From an uncultured Clostridia bacterium (lineage in GTDB: Bacteria; Bacillota; Clostridia; Saccharofermentanales; DTU023): a stretch of DNA of 64,000 nucleotides. The stretch is from NCBI GenBank assembly GCA_946220865.1, contig CAMJYM010000007.1:1-64000 (forward strand). Direction: 5' to 3'. Below, in pieces: positions 24,923-32,444 of the stretch. A program made the position numbers and the translations under genes. Below the pieces are notes generated by a model. The model saw nothing but the letters and a program-made list of their open reading frames with translations, did no database searches and had not been told where the DNA came from. Positions within the stretch are counted from its first letter, which is position 1; the number at the start of each line of letters is the position of its first letter.

Positions 24923-26086
24923 TTAGACAAACTCCAGCATCACCTGGTTGGCCAAATCGAGGCCCAACTCCGAAAGGGCCAGCCCTTCAGGCGTTTTTTG
25001 CAGGAGGCCGCGCTCCTGAAGCCGGGAAAACGCACCTGCAAAGCGCAGCTGCGGCTCCTCGCCGAAGCGTTCATGATAGGCCTTAAAAGAGAGGCCTTCC
25101 GTCAGGCGAAAACGCAGCATGACATATTCTGCCTGCTCGGAGGCTCTGTCGATTTTTTCGTCTTCGATGGCAGCGGCATGTGCCTGAGTTTCCCCGGCGG
25201 CCAGCACTTTTTGCTCCCAGAGTTCAAAATCTTCTGGGTTATGTCGGCGAACGCTCGCTGTATAAGAGGCCGCGGCAGGTCCGAAGGCATAGTAAGGCAG
25301 GGCATTCCAATAGACGAGATTGTGTCGTGAGGCAAAACCCGGACGGGCGGCATTGGAGATTTCGTAGGGAAAAAGCCCGCTTTGGCTCAGGCGGCGGCGC
25401 AGGCTGTGATACATGGCGCGTTCTTCGTCTTCGCCAGGCAGTTCAGAGGAATCGCGGGCCATTTCTGCGGCCAGGGGGGTACCTTCTTCAAGCTGCAGGG
25501 AATAGAAACTCAGGTGCTCGAGCTGAAACTGCAGCAGCCATTCGACTTCTTCGGCGAAGGATTCCAGGCTCTGACCGGGCAGAGCGAAGATCAGGTCCGA
25601 AGAAATGTTGTCGAAGCCGGCTTCACGCGCCGCACGAAGGGACTCAGCGAAGTCTTCACGGGTATGAATGCGGCCCAATCGCTGTAAAAGGCGATTGTCT
25701 GCGGATTGCAGGCCGAGGCTGAGACGGTTAAAACCCATCTGTCGCAGGGCGGGGAGTCTGACGGGAAGGTTTTTGGCGGGATTGGCTTCCAGAGTGATTT
25801 CCGCTTCCGCGTCAAAAGAGAAACTGCGGCGCAGCGTGTCCATGATTTCTTCGAGGGCAGAGAGCGGCAGAAAACTTGGCGTACCCCCGCCAAAATAGCA
25901 GCTCTTCAGGGGAGCTGTCGTGCCATTTTGTTGCACAGTAGCTGCTGCTTCGGCGCGAATTTCCAGGCAGACGGCCTGGGTGTAACGCTGGAAGGCCTCT
26001 GCCCTGGGCCGCAGGCTGTAAAAATCGCAGTAACTGCAGCGGGAAGCGCAGAAAGGCACATGGATATAAGCGGCCGTCGGAATCAT
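24923..26086 (-). CDS. hemW: HemW-like radical SAM protein
   Basis: A 387-residue radical SAM protein of the HemN/HemW group. The cluster cysteines are C13, C17 and C20 (PFCASRCSYCDFYS). The following CYFGGGTPSFLP, LEANPAKNL, RLSLGLQSADNRLLQRLGRIH and SSDLIFALPGQSLESF stretches are typical. The CxxxCxxC spacing without an extra N-terminal domain and the short length fit HemW, a heme chaperone, rather than true coproporphyrinogen dehydrogenase. Its start overlaps the end of the TOPRIM-like gene by four bases. No heme biosynthesis genes are near. Confidence 0.85.
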   Translation of the reverse strand: MIPTAAYIHVPFCASRCSYCDFYSLRPRAEAFQRYTQAVCLEIRAEAAATVQQNGTTAPLKSCYFGGGTPSFLPLSALEEIMDTLRRSFSFDAEAEITLEANPAKNLPVRLPALRQMGFNRLSLGLQSADNRLLQRLGRIHTREDFAESLRAAREAGFDNISSDLIFALPGQSLESFAEEVEWLLQFQLEHLSFYSLQLEEGTPLAAEMARDSSELPGEDEERAMYHSLRRRLSQSGLFPYEISNAARPGFASRHNLVYWNALPYYAFGPAAASYTASVRRHNPEDFELWEQKVLAAGETQAHAAAIEDEKIDRASEQAEYVMLRFRLTEGLSFKAYHERFGEEPQLRFAGAFSRLQERGLLQKTPEGLALSELGLDLANQVMLEFV

Positions 26087-26910
26087 ACTTCGTCCTGCTT
26101 CGAAGTCTGTTTTGCAGCGCGTCCTGACCTGTCGTTCTCGGCGGCAAGGCGAACGATACTGCGAAAACGATCCAGAAAGTTCTTAAGACTGGGCGATTGA
26201 TTGCGCTCAGGATCAAGCCAGGGAGCGATGGATTCTGCCCATTTGGCTTTGAATATGCCCACGGCAGGATAGCCGAGATGGGCAAGTTCCCGCCCTTTCT
26301 CCCGACCTTCAATAATTTGTGCTAAAAGCTCCCAGGTCCCGCAGACGCTGTCCTGAGAGTAGGTTTTCAAGAGGCTTGTATCCGCTTCTGGAAAGGCCTG
26401 ACGAATGGCAAGAGGATCGCCCAGCAGCCAGGCCTCCATCTCTTCGACGGATATGCCGATCACAAAGAAATTCTCCGGTGCACAGTGACGAATAAGCGCC
26501 TCGATCTTCTGGTAGAGACGATCTTTATCATCATCGTCTGAATCCAGAACCACGCAGACGATCAGCGCTTCGTCCCGATCGAGATGCGAATAAGCTCTGA
26601 GCTTTGCCGGGAGAAGATTGAGCAGGCCGCTGCGGCTATACTCCGGTTTTTCAAAAAGGTTCGCAGGAATATAACCCTTGCCGCGATGGGGATGAATGTC
26701 GAGAACAATCCCATTGCAGGAAAGCTGATGCTCGCTCTTTTCCGGGACACCCGGCCATAAAGCGAAGCCCTTCGCTCCGGCAGTTGATTCTGCTCCAGCT
26801 CGGACGGCTGCGGGAAAAAGAGCTTCGTGGCCGAAGAAAAGAATATCCCCCAGTATTTTTTTCAGAACCCTGACTGAAGACTTATCTTCACAAAGAACTT
26901 CTATGCGCAT
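26083..26910 (-). CDS. DUF4276/TOPRIM-like partner of the upstream ATPase
   Basis: A 275-residue protein starting MRIEVLCEDKSSVRVLKKIL. It has an acidic first strand, then VVLDSDDDDKDRLYQKIEAL and FFVIGISVEEMEAWLLGDP. This order (an early Glu, an Asp-rich strand, then an E-x-E-A-W-x-L-G-D-like motif) matches DUF4276/RloB-type proteins with a TOPRIM-like nuclease fold. I assigned this by pattern, not by alignment. The start at 26910 lies two bases from the ATPase stop codon (TGA then ATG); upstream in-frame codons lie inside the ATPase gene. The pair resembles RloA-RloB/AbiL or PARIS-like two-gene defence modules. Confidence 0.65.
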   Translation of the reverse strand: MRIEVLCEDKSSVRVLKKILGDILFFGHEALFPAAVRAGAESTAGAKGFALWPGVPEKSEHQLSCNGIVLDIHPHRGKGYIPANLFEKPEYSRSGLLNLLPAKLRAYSHLDRDEALIVCVVLDSDDDDKDRLYQKIEALIRHCAPENFFVIGISVEEMEAWLLGDPLAIRQAFPEADTSLLKTYSQDSVCGTWELLAQIIEGREKGRELAHLGYPAVGIFKAKWAESIAPWLDPERNQSPSLKNFLDRFRSIVRLAAENDRSGRAAKQTSKQDEV

Positions 26911-26911
26911 C

Positions 26912-28150
26912 TCAGTTGACACCCAGATGGCCGCCGTACCAAAGCATCCCCATGTTGATGCCTTCTTTATACATCTGACGGACAATCTCATCCTGCGCCA
27001 GGGAGCGCACTTGAATCTGTCCATCGCTCTTGCGCTCAAAGGCCCAGACCTCTTCCGGACTCAAAGCCTCGAGCACCGAACTGTTGTGAGTGGTGAGAAA
27101 AATCTGCGCCCCCTTTTGCTCCAGAACATAGTGGCGCATGGCCTGCATCAGAGCTTCAACCATATCGTGATAAAGGCCGTTATCAGGCTCGTCGATACAG
27201 ATCAGAGCACGCGGATCTTCGAGCAAAAGCAACATGGCAAAAAGTCTCAGATTCCCTGAGGAAATACCCTGATCCAGAAACGCATCACCGACTTTCTTGT
27301 AGTCAGGAACCTGGTCCAGAATACGCGAGAGCAACTTTTCGTAGGCTTTAGGATCTTCCTTCTCCCGATAATTCAAGACATTACGCAAATTATCCATGCG
27401 CTCGTTGAGATGTTTATGCCCGCCCTTTTCTTTCGCTAAAAGGCCATTATCTGGCATCTCCGCCGGGTGGCAGACAAAGCTGCTCGTAAGCTGCAGATAA
27501 AGCCAGCAGAGATCCTTGTACTGGAGCATGCGTCCATAGAGCGAGAGGGCTGGAACCTTTTCGTCCAAAAGCTGTACTTCGTCATCGCCAAAGCGTTCTG
27601 AACTCACATGGCCTTTTCCCTCACAGACAGAAAGGAGTTCTTTTTCTCCCTCAGAGCTGAGCTGGCGCACCGTTTCTTCATAAATAAAGGGGCGGCTGTG
27701 TTTATCTCTGTTCATGCTGATATGGTAGTGAAGATACTGCTCCGGACGTCGTTCATAAATGAAGTCAAAGACCATATCTTTTTTCTCAGAAGGCCCTTCG
27801 ACTGCAGTTCTGCTATCTTCCGGAAATGCGCGCGGGATTCGGCTTTCCAAACTCCAGCTTTCCCCCTCCTGAAATGGCAGCTGGCGCGTGTGAAGGCGGG
27901 CAAAACCTCCGCGCTGGCCGCTGCTGGAGGCATGGGGGAGACCAAAGAGCAAGGCATCGCGGATAAAACTGATGCTGCCAAGGAAAGCGCTTTTACCCGT
28001 CCCATTTCGGCCGATAAAACAACTGAGGGCGCTTAGACCTCCTGTCATTTTTTCTTTTCTCTGTAAAGCCGCCTGAATTTCTTCGGACGTTGGTCCGATC
28101 GTCACATCTTTGAGAATACCGAACTGCTCAATATGAATCGAACGAAGCAT
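26912..28150 (-). CDS. ABC/SMC-like AAA ATPase (AAA_15/AAA_21 type)
   Basis: A 412-residue cytoplasmic ATPase. Walker A is GRNGTGKS at 47-54. The signature-like SSGNLRLFAMLLLLEDP is near 315, Walker B is ALICIDEPDNGLYHDM near 335, and the switch histidine lies in LTTHNSSVLEAL. The middle, about 90-270, is a variable insert as in OLD/RloA-type ATPases. GAGAGG precedes the ATG. It is directly followed by the TOPRIM-like gene with near-overlapping codons, so the two proteins are very likely made together and may form one complex. The gene order and types suggest phage defence, but it could also be a repair ATPase. Confidence 0.75.
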   Translation of the reverse strand: MLRSIHIEQFGILKDVTIGPTSEEIQAALQRKEKMTGGLSALSCFIGRNGTGKSAFLGSISFIRDALLFGLPHASSSGQRGGFARLHTRQLPFQEGESWSLESRIPRAFPEDSRTAVEGPSEKKDMVFDFIYERRPEQYLHYHISMNRDKHSRPFIYEETVRQLSSEGEKELLSVCEGKGHVSSERFGDDEVQLLDEKVPALSLYGRMLQYKDLCWLYLQLTSSFVCHPAEMPDNGLLAKEKGGHKHLNERMDNLRNVLNYREKEDPKAYEKLLSRILDQVPDYKKVGDAFLDQGISSGNLRLFAMLLLLEDPRALICIDEPDNGLYHDMVEALMQAMRHYVLEQKGAQIFLTTHNSSVLEALSPEEVWAFERKSDGQIQVRSLAQDEIVRQMYKEGINMGMLWYGGHLGVN

Positions 28151-28169
28151 AGTTTTCCTCTCAGCAAAA

Positions 28170-28191
28170 GGGCTGCGACATGGCGCAGCCC
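28170..28191 (-). terminator. Hairpin between the SPFH and ATPase genes
   Basis: A perfect eight-base-pair stem (GGGCTGCG / CGCAGCCC) with a six-base loop. It lies between the SPFH stop region and the ATPase on the + coordinate, and on the minus strand it is upstream of the ATPase start. A TTTT follows on the minus strand. Any transcript reading from upstream genes into the ATPase would have to pass it. Confidence 0.5.
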
Positions 28192-28197
28192 TGGAAT

Positions 28198-29283
28198 TTA
28201 AATCTTGGAGAAAGCAGAAGGCTCAAAGTGATGCCCTGACAGGGGGTCGTCAGCCGACTGCGTGAGTTTGCGCTCTTCTTCTTCGGGTCTCCATTTTTCT
28301 TCTATGGGGGACACCGCCTCCGTTTTTTCTGCGACCTGATCGGGAGAAAAATGAGGATCTGTAATCATTTCCTTAATAGAGACGGCAGCTGAAGCAATGC
28401 CTTGCATGTTTGAAGGAATAATAATCTTGGTCGCACGGCCGTCAGCAACCTTGGTCAGGGCTTCAAGCCCTTTCAGGGCGATAAGGCTCTTATCCGCACG
28501 TACGTCCTTAACCATGGCGAGACCCTTGGCCGTAGCTTCCTGCACCTTGAGGATGGCCTGAGCCTGACCTTCGGCCACTCGAATGGCCTGTTCCTTTTTG
28601 GCTTCGGCGCGCAGAATAGCCGCCTCTTTTTCACCTTCAGCCACACGGATGGCTGCTTCCTTCTGCCCCTCAGCGCGCAGAATATTTTCGCGTTTTTCAC
28701 GCTCCGCTTTCATCTGCCGCTCCATGGCGGTCTGAATTTCTTTCGGCGGAATGATGTTTTTCAGTTCGACTCGATTGACTTTAATGCCCCAGGGATCTGT
28801 GGCAATATCCAGGGTTTCCCGCATTCTCGTGTTGATGACATCGCGGGAAGTCAGCGTTTCGTCGAGTTCAAGGTCGCCGATGATGTTACGCAGGGTTGTT
28901 GCCGAAAGATTTTCGATAGCCGAAATAGGATTCTCAATGCCGTAGGTGTAGAGCTTAGGATCGACAATCTGGTAAAACACTACGGTGTCGATCTGCATGG
29001 TGACATTATCCTTGGTGATCACAGCCTGCGGCTCAAAATCCGCCACTTTTTCTTTCAGCGAGATGTTTTTGATCACTTTATCAATAAACGGCACCTTCAT
29101 ATGGAGGCCGGTGTCCCAGGTGGCTTTGTAGGTTCCCAGCCGCTCAATGATGAAATTGTGGGCCTGAGGCACAACACGAATATTGCGGATGAGGATAATC
29201 AGAAGCACGAGGGCGAGAAAAATAAGGGCGATAAGAGAACCGATGCGATTCTCAGGAAAACCGTTTTGAATGCTAAGAAACAT
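28198..29283 (-). CDS. SPFH/stomatin-like membrane protein (QmcA type)
   Basis: A 361-residue SPFH protein that organises membrane microdomains and modulates membrane proteases. One N-terminal membrane segment (LIALIFLALVLLIILI) precedes the band-7 domain (VVPQAHNFIIERLGTYKATW, then PFIDKVIKNISLKE, DNVTMQIDTVVFYQI and YGIENPISAIENLSATTLRN). A long charged helix with AEGQKEAAIRVAEGEKEAAI repeats follows, as in stomatins. GAAAGGA precedes the ATG. It is 152 bp downstream of the NfeD-like gene. SPFH and NfeD proteins are standard partners. Confidence 0.92.
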   Translation of the reverse strand: MFLSIQNGFPENRIGSLIALIFLALVLLIILIRNIRVVPQAHNFIIERLGTYKATWDTGLHMKVPFIDKVIKNISLKEKVADFEPQAVITKDNVTMQIDTVVFYQIVDPKLYTYGIENPISAIENLSATTLRNIIGDLELDETLTSRDVINTRMRETLDIATDPWGIKVNRVELKNIIPPKEIQTAMERQMKAEREKRENILRAEGQKEAAIRVAEGEKEAAILRAEAKKEQAIRVAEGQAQAILKVQEATAKGLAMVKDVRADKSLIALKGLEALTKVADGRATKIIIPSNMQGIASAAVSIKEMITDPHFSPDQVAEKTEAVSPIEEKWRPEEEERKLTQSADDPLSGHHFEPSAFSKI

Positions 29284-29434
29284 AATGATTCCTTTCTATA
29301 AAGCAGCGGCGGCCTGGCGCTTTTGCTTTCGTGTAAGGACACGTCTTAAATATTGTGCCAGAACAGAACAATTTTTGCTTAAAAATTTCGTCAGTTCGAT
29401 GTTAATTCTTTGTCAAAAACCAAGGCTCACGGAT

Positions 29435-29887
29435 TTAAGAAGCTGGCGCAGGGTCTGTGGGTCGAACCACTGCTTTAACACCATGGATGGCCAACACTCT
29501 GACCGTTGCGCCTTCCGGAATGCTGCTCTGCCCATCCTCCGCAATGGCCGACCATATCTGTCCCAGAACTTCGATCTGCCCGGCCTTTTTGAGTGGCAGT
29601 ATTTCTTTGATGACGCGGCCCTCTTCTCCGATAATGCGATCGGCATTAGTGGATACCGGGCGTTTGCTCAAGGGGGCCATTCGCGGTTTGAAAACGAGGA
29701 TAAACAGCAGCAGACAGACGACCGAGACAAGGAAAAAGATCAGCAACTGCAACCAGAGTTCCACGTCCAGGAAATTGGCTATCAGAGAGGCCAGCGCGCC
29801 AGCCGCAAACCAGATGGTTGTCATGTTGACGGTCGCTGCTTCAGCAATCAGAAAAAGTATGATAAGGACCAACCAGATTATCCACAT
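29435..29887 (-). CDS. NfeD-like membrane protein
   Basis: A 150-residue short NfeD protein. Two or three N-terminal hydrophobic segments (WIIWLVLIILFLIAEA, TTIWFAAGALASLIANFL, LQLLIFFLVSVVCLLLFIL) are followed by an OB-fold domain that holds GEEGRVIKEI and VRVLAIHGVKAVV. It usually works with an SPFH protein, and one lies directly downstream. The ATG at 29887 has AAAGGAG upstream and overlaps the stop codon of the M28-like gene by one base. An in-frame ATG 18 codons upstream lies inside that gene. Confidence 0.88.
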   Translation of the reverse strand: MWIIWLVLIILFLIAEAATVNMTTIWFAAGALASLIANFLDVELWLQLLIFFLVSVVCLLLFILVFKPRMAPLSKRPVSTNADRIIGEEGRVIKEILPLKKAGQIEVLGQIWSAIAEDGQSSIPEGATVRVLAIHGVKAVVRPTDPAPAS

Positions 29888-31284
29888 TATGAAAGCTCCT
29901 TTGCTCCTTTGGCCACGGTTCCCGGCGGAACATTGCGGCAAAGCTGATCGAGAATAAAAGTGAGATTATTGATGCGAATTTCCAGGCGATCCGCCTCGCT
30001 CAGATAATCGTCCTGGCTGCTCTCCGCTGCCAAACTCTGACGCTCTTCGCTGAGCGGACTTGTTTCTTCTGAACGACCGAAGCGGTCGCGATTCTTCTGC
30101 TGCTTTTCAGAGACGAAATAGTTGAGAAGGCGGTCGCTGCTGTCAAAACCGCTGCCGGCAATCATACCATTCACAGAGGCAAAAAAGGGATCATTGCTCT
30201 CTTTAACCGGGCTGTCACATTGCTCAATATCATAGTCGCCAGAGTCAAAAAAGACGATGGGTATCCCCAGCTGATCGAAGGGACTGTAATCACTTTTCTT
30301 TTCTGTCCACTCGCGGTAAATGCACTTTCCCACGCCTGCCAATTCCTTTTCGCAGCCCGCCTGATTGGTATAGAGGGCAAAGCCGTTGCGGGTCAGCAGC
30401 AGGTTATCGTAGTAGACATCGGTACACTCGTAGAGTTTGCGGCGCAAAGCGTATTTTTTCTTTTCTCCGCTCTCTACAGAATTTTGACCTGCATGAGCAT
30501 ACACCTTGTCCCCTGCATAAATGGAATCTAAAACGACAAGCGCATCAATTTTTTCACGCTCAGCAGGACTCAGCTGATCGGCTGCAAACTTTGCCCCAGC
30601 AAAATCAGCATGTCCCGCGCCAAAAAAGACGATGGTCACATCGTAGGCGGCCGGCTTCACCGCCAGAAGCCGGGCGGTCTGCAAAAGGACGCCGAGGGCT
30701 GCAGCGTTATCGTCGATGCCATCACTTTGAGCCAATTTAGGCAGGTTAGGATCACTGGCCACAGGATTTCCCTCTTCATCGACCTCCGCCGTCTGAGCTT
30801 CCTGATCTTTTTCTTCCGCCTGCGCACGGCTGTAAAGGGTGTCATAGTGTGCGCCGAGAATAAGTCGCCGCCCTTCCAGATCAGCAGGATGCTGCATTTC
30901 GGCGCTTTGAGCCATAAGCTCGTCATTCTGCGACTCTACAGGCTTAAAACCTTTTCCTTTAATCGTAGCCAGAACATTCTGTGAGCTTTTCCCGCCCACT
31001 TGAAAGCTCTGCATCTCGACCTGCAGACCCAGGTGTTCAAGTTCCGCTTTAAGCCACTCGGCCAGAGCCTTTTCTTCAGGGGACCCAGGGGCGCGGAAAG
31101 GAAAGTTCTGTACGATGTCCAGACTGCTCTTGCGTCCTCCGCCACCATAACGGGCCACCGTAAGTGGAGCTCTTTCGCCCCTCTGAAGGACAGAGCAGGA
31201 AGATAGAGCAAAACTCTGGGTAAGCAGGCAAAAGCCAAGCAGCAGAAGGCTGAAAAATCTTTTCGGGCACGACGTGGTTTTCAT
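29887..31284 (-). CDS. M28-like peptidase lipoprotein, atypical active site
   Basis: A 465-residue secreted lipoprotein with signal FFSLLLLGFCLLTQSF and lipobox ALSSC. The M28 aminopeptidase fold is indicated by LILGAHYDTLYS (first zinc His and Asp), DGIDDNAAALGVLLQTARLL (bridging Asp) and VVLDSIYAG. Where the catalytic pair EE normally follows FFGA, this protein reads FFGAGHADFAGAKF. The general-base Glu appears to be lost and His takes the next position. A further PFDQLGIPIVFFDSGDYD gives the late Asp. It may be inactive or use a changed mechanism. It lies four bases after the ImmA-like gene, so they may share a transcript. Confidence 0.75.
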   Translation of the reverse strand: MKTTSCPKRFFSLLLLGFCLLTQSFALSSCSVLQRGERAPLTVARYGGGGRKSSLDIVQNFPFRAPGSPEEKALAEWLKAELEHLGLQVEMQSFQVGGKSSQNVLATIKGKGFKPVESQNDELMAQSAEMQHPADLEGRRLILGAHYDTLYSRAQAEEKDQEAQTAEVDEEGNPVASDPNLPKLAQSDGIDDNAAALGVLLQTARLLAVKPAAYDVTIVFFGAGHADFAGAKFAADQLSPAEREKIDALVVLDSIYAGDKVYAHAGQNSVESGEKKKYALRRKLYECTDVYYDNLLLTRNGFALYTNQAGCEKELAGVGKCIYREWTEKKSDYSPFDQLGIPIVFFDSGDYDIEQCDSPVKESNDPFFASVNGMIAGSGFDSSDRLLNYFVSEKQQKNRDRFGRSEETSPLSEERQSLAAESSQDDYLSEADRLEIRINNLTFILDQLCRNVPPGTVAKGAKELS

Positions 31285-31287
31285 GTC

Positions 31288-31833
31288 TTAAATTTTATCC
31301 TTTCCCCCTCCGAAAGAAAAGTGCGCCGACAAGGGCTCACTGAGCTGGAGAGGCTCGCCCTTCTCTTTAAGAATTTCCGCCTTCAGGCGCAGAAGATCCA
31401 TTGGAAAAGCCAGAGCCGCCGCAAGTTGCTCCAGGCTGTAACCCTGCTGTGCATAATCCAGAAAACTTTCATCTGAAATCAGCAGCTCAGCAGCAAAGAG
31501 ATTCGCCTCAAGCTCCGGGCGACTGCTCATATCTAAAAACATGTGGTCGCGGATGAGAATCTGTTTTTCGGCGAGTTCACGGTGCAGCTGATCATGACCC
31601 AGCTCATGGGCCAGGATCAGTTTTTTTTCCTCTTCGCTGAGGCTGTCCTTGTAGAAAATACAAGGACGTCCTTCCACCACGGCATACATCCCCTTCAGCT
31701 GTTGGAAATTTGAGCGTGGATAGAGCGCGATGCCCAAATTTTTGCAAAGTTGCTCCACATCGCGTGTTCCCCAGAAAGCAAGAAGCTTCCGGACAGCTGC
31801 TTCCGCCCTTTGAATTGCTCTCCGCTGAGCCAT
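31288..31833 (-). CDS. ImmA/IrrE-type metallopeptidase
   Basis: A 181-residue zinc peptidase of the COG2856 family, which cleaves or removes a partner repressor. The HExxH motif is H76-E77-L-G-H80 (LAHELGHDQLH), and the third ligand is probably in ELEANLFAAELL. It follows the HTH repressor gene by 21 bp, the standard ImmR-ImmA arrangement of mobile elements and some SOS-like switches. No integrase lies nearby, so this may be a domesticated pair controlling the divergent polymerase gene. Confidence 0.85.
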   Translation of the reverse strand: MAQRRAIQRAEAAVRKLLAFWGTRDVEQLCKNLGIALYPRSNFQQLKGMYAVVEGRPCIFYKDSLSEEEKKLILAHELGHDQLHRELAEKQILIRDHMFLDMSSRPELEANLFAAELLISDESFLDYAQQGYSLEQLAAALAFPMDLLRLKAEILKEKGEPLQLSEPLSAHFSFGGGKDKI

Positions 31834-31854
31834 AAAAAGAACTTCCCGCCCAGA

Positions 31855-32229
31855 CTAATACTTTTTTTCGCGCGAATTGCGCCGTCCGTCCCAGTAAGCC
31901 TGCTGTATCGCTTCCATGGCCGCATCGCGGTCTTCTTCGCTCAGGCGTCCGCCTGCAAACATGGCTGAAAGCTCTTTGACCAGACGATCAGCGTCACGCG
32001 CATCCTGCGTCTCATGGCCTGCAGCAGATTCCTCTCCGTTCGAGAGCAGATAATCTGCAGAGACATGGAGAAGTTCTGCCAGCCGCGCCACAACCGAAGC
32101 CTGGCGGGGATAGCAGCGCCCTGTTTCATAATTGATCAGACTGCGCGTTGATACACCAAGTTGCGCGGCCAGCTCTTTCTGCGTGAGATTATTACGAATA
32201 CGAAGATCTCTGACTTTTGAACCGAACAC
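31855..32229 (-). CDS. Cro/CI-type HTH repressor (ImmR-like)
   Basis: A 124-residue DNA-binding protein. Residues 5-60 are an HTH_3 domain (VRDLRIRNNLTQKELAAQLG, VSTRSLINYETGRCYP). An acidic linker and a short C-terminal helix follow. The start is a GTG at 32229, supported by GGGAG upstream. It heads an operon with the ImmA-like peptidase and is divergent from dinB. The 215-bp gap contains three inverted repeats that could be its operators, so it probably represses itself and dinB. Confidence 0.88.
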   Translation of the reverse strand: MFGSKVRDLRIRNNLTQKELAAQLGVSTRSLINYETGRCYPRQASVVARLAELLHVSADYLLSNGEESAAGHETQDARDADRLVKELSAMFAGGRLSEEDRDAAMEAIQQAYWDGRRNSREKKY

Positions 32230-32276
32230 CTTTTTTCTCCCGTCATCAAAGCCTTAAGCAAGGCATTAAGCAATAA

Positions 32277-32338
32277 GTTTCAGTTGACAATGAAACTATT
32301 TGCACCTATGCTGTGCAACAGAGGTGAAAGTACTTTCA
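32277..32338 (+). promoter_or_regulatory. dinB promoter with three inverted repeats
   Basis: The promoter is TTGACA (32284-32289), a 17-bp spacer and TATGCT (32307-32312). Three palindromes overlap or adjoin it. GTTTCA-n8-TGAAAC (32277-32296) covers the -35. TTGCAC-n7-GTGCAA (32300-32318) covers the -10. The perfect palindrome TGAAAGTACTTTCA (32325-32338) lies near the start site. The first and third share TGAAA half-sites. They are probable targets of the divergent HTH protein. Confidence 0.65.
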
Positions 32339-32444
32339 TTTGTGAGCACAGTATATCCCGCCCAACACAGTGGGGTCAAGGGAAAAAGATTTTATCTGAA
32401 ATGATTTTAAAGACTTGATTTGAGCTGATTTTGAGGAGGCCTCT

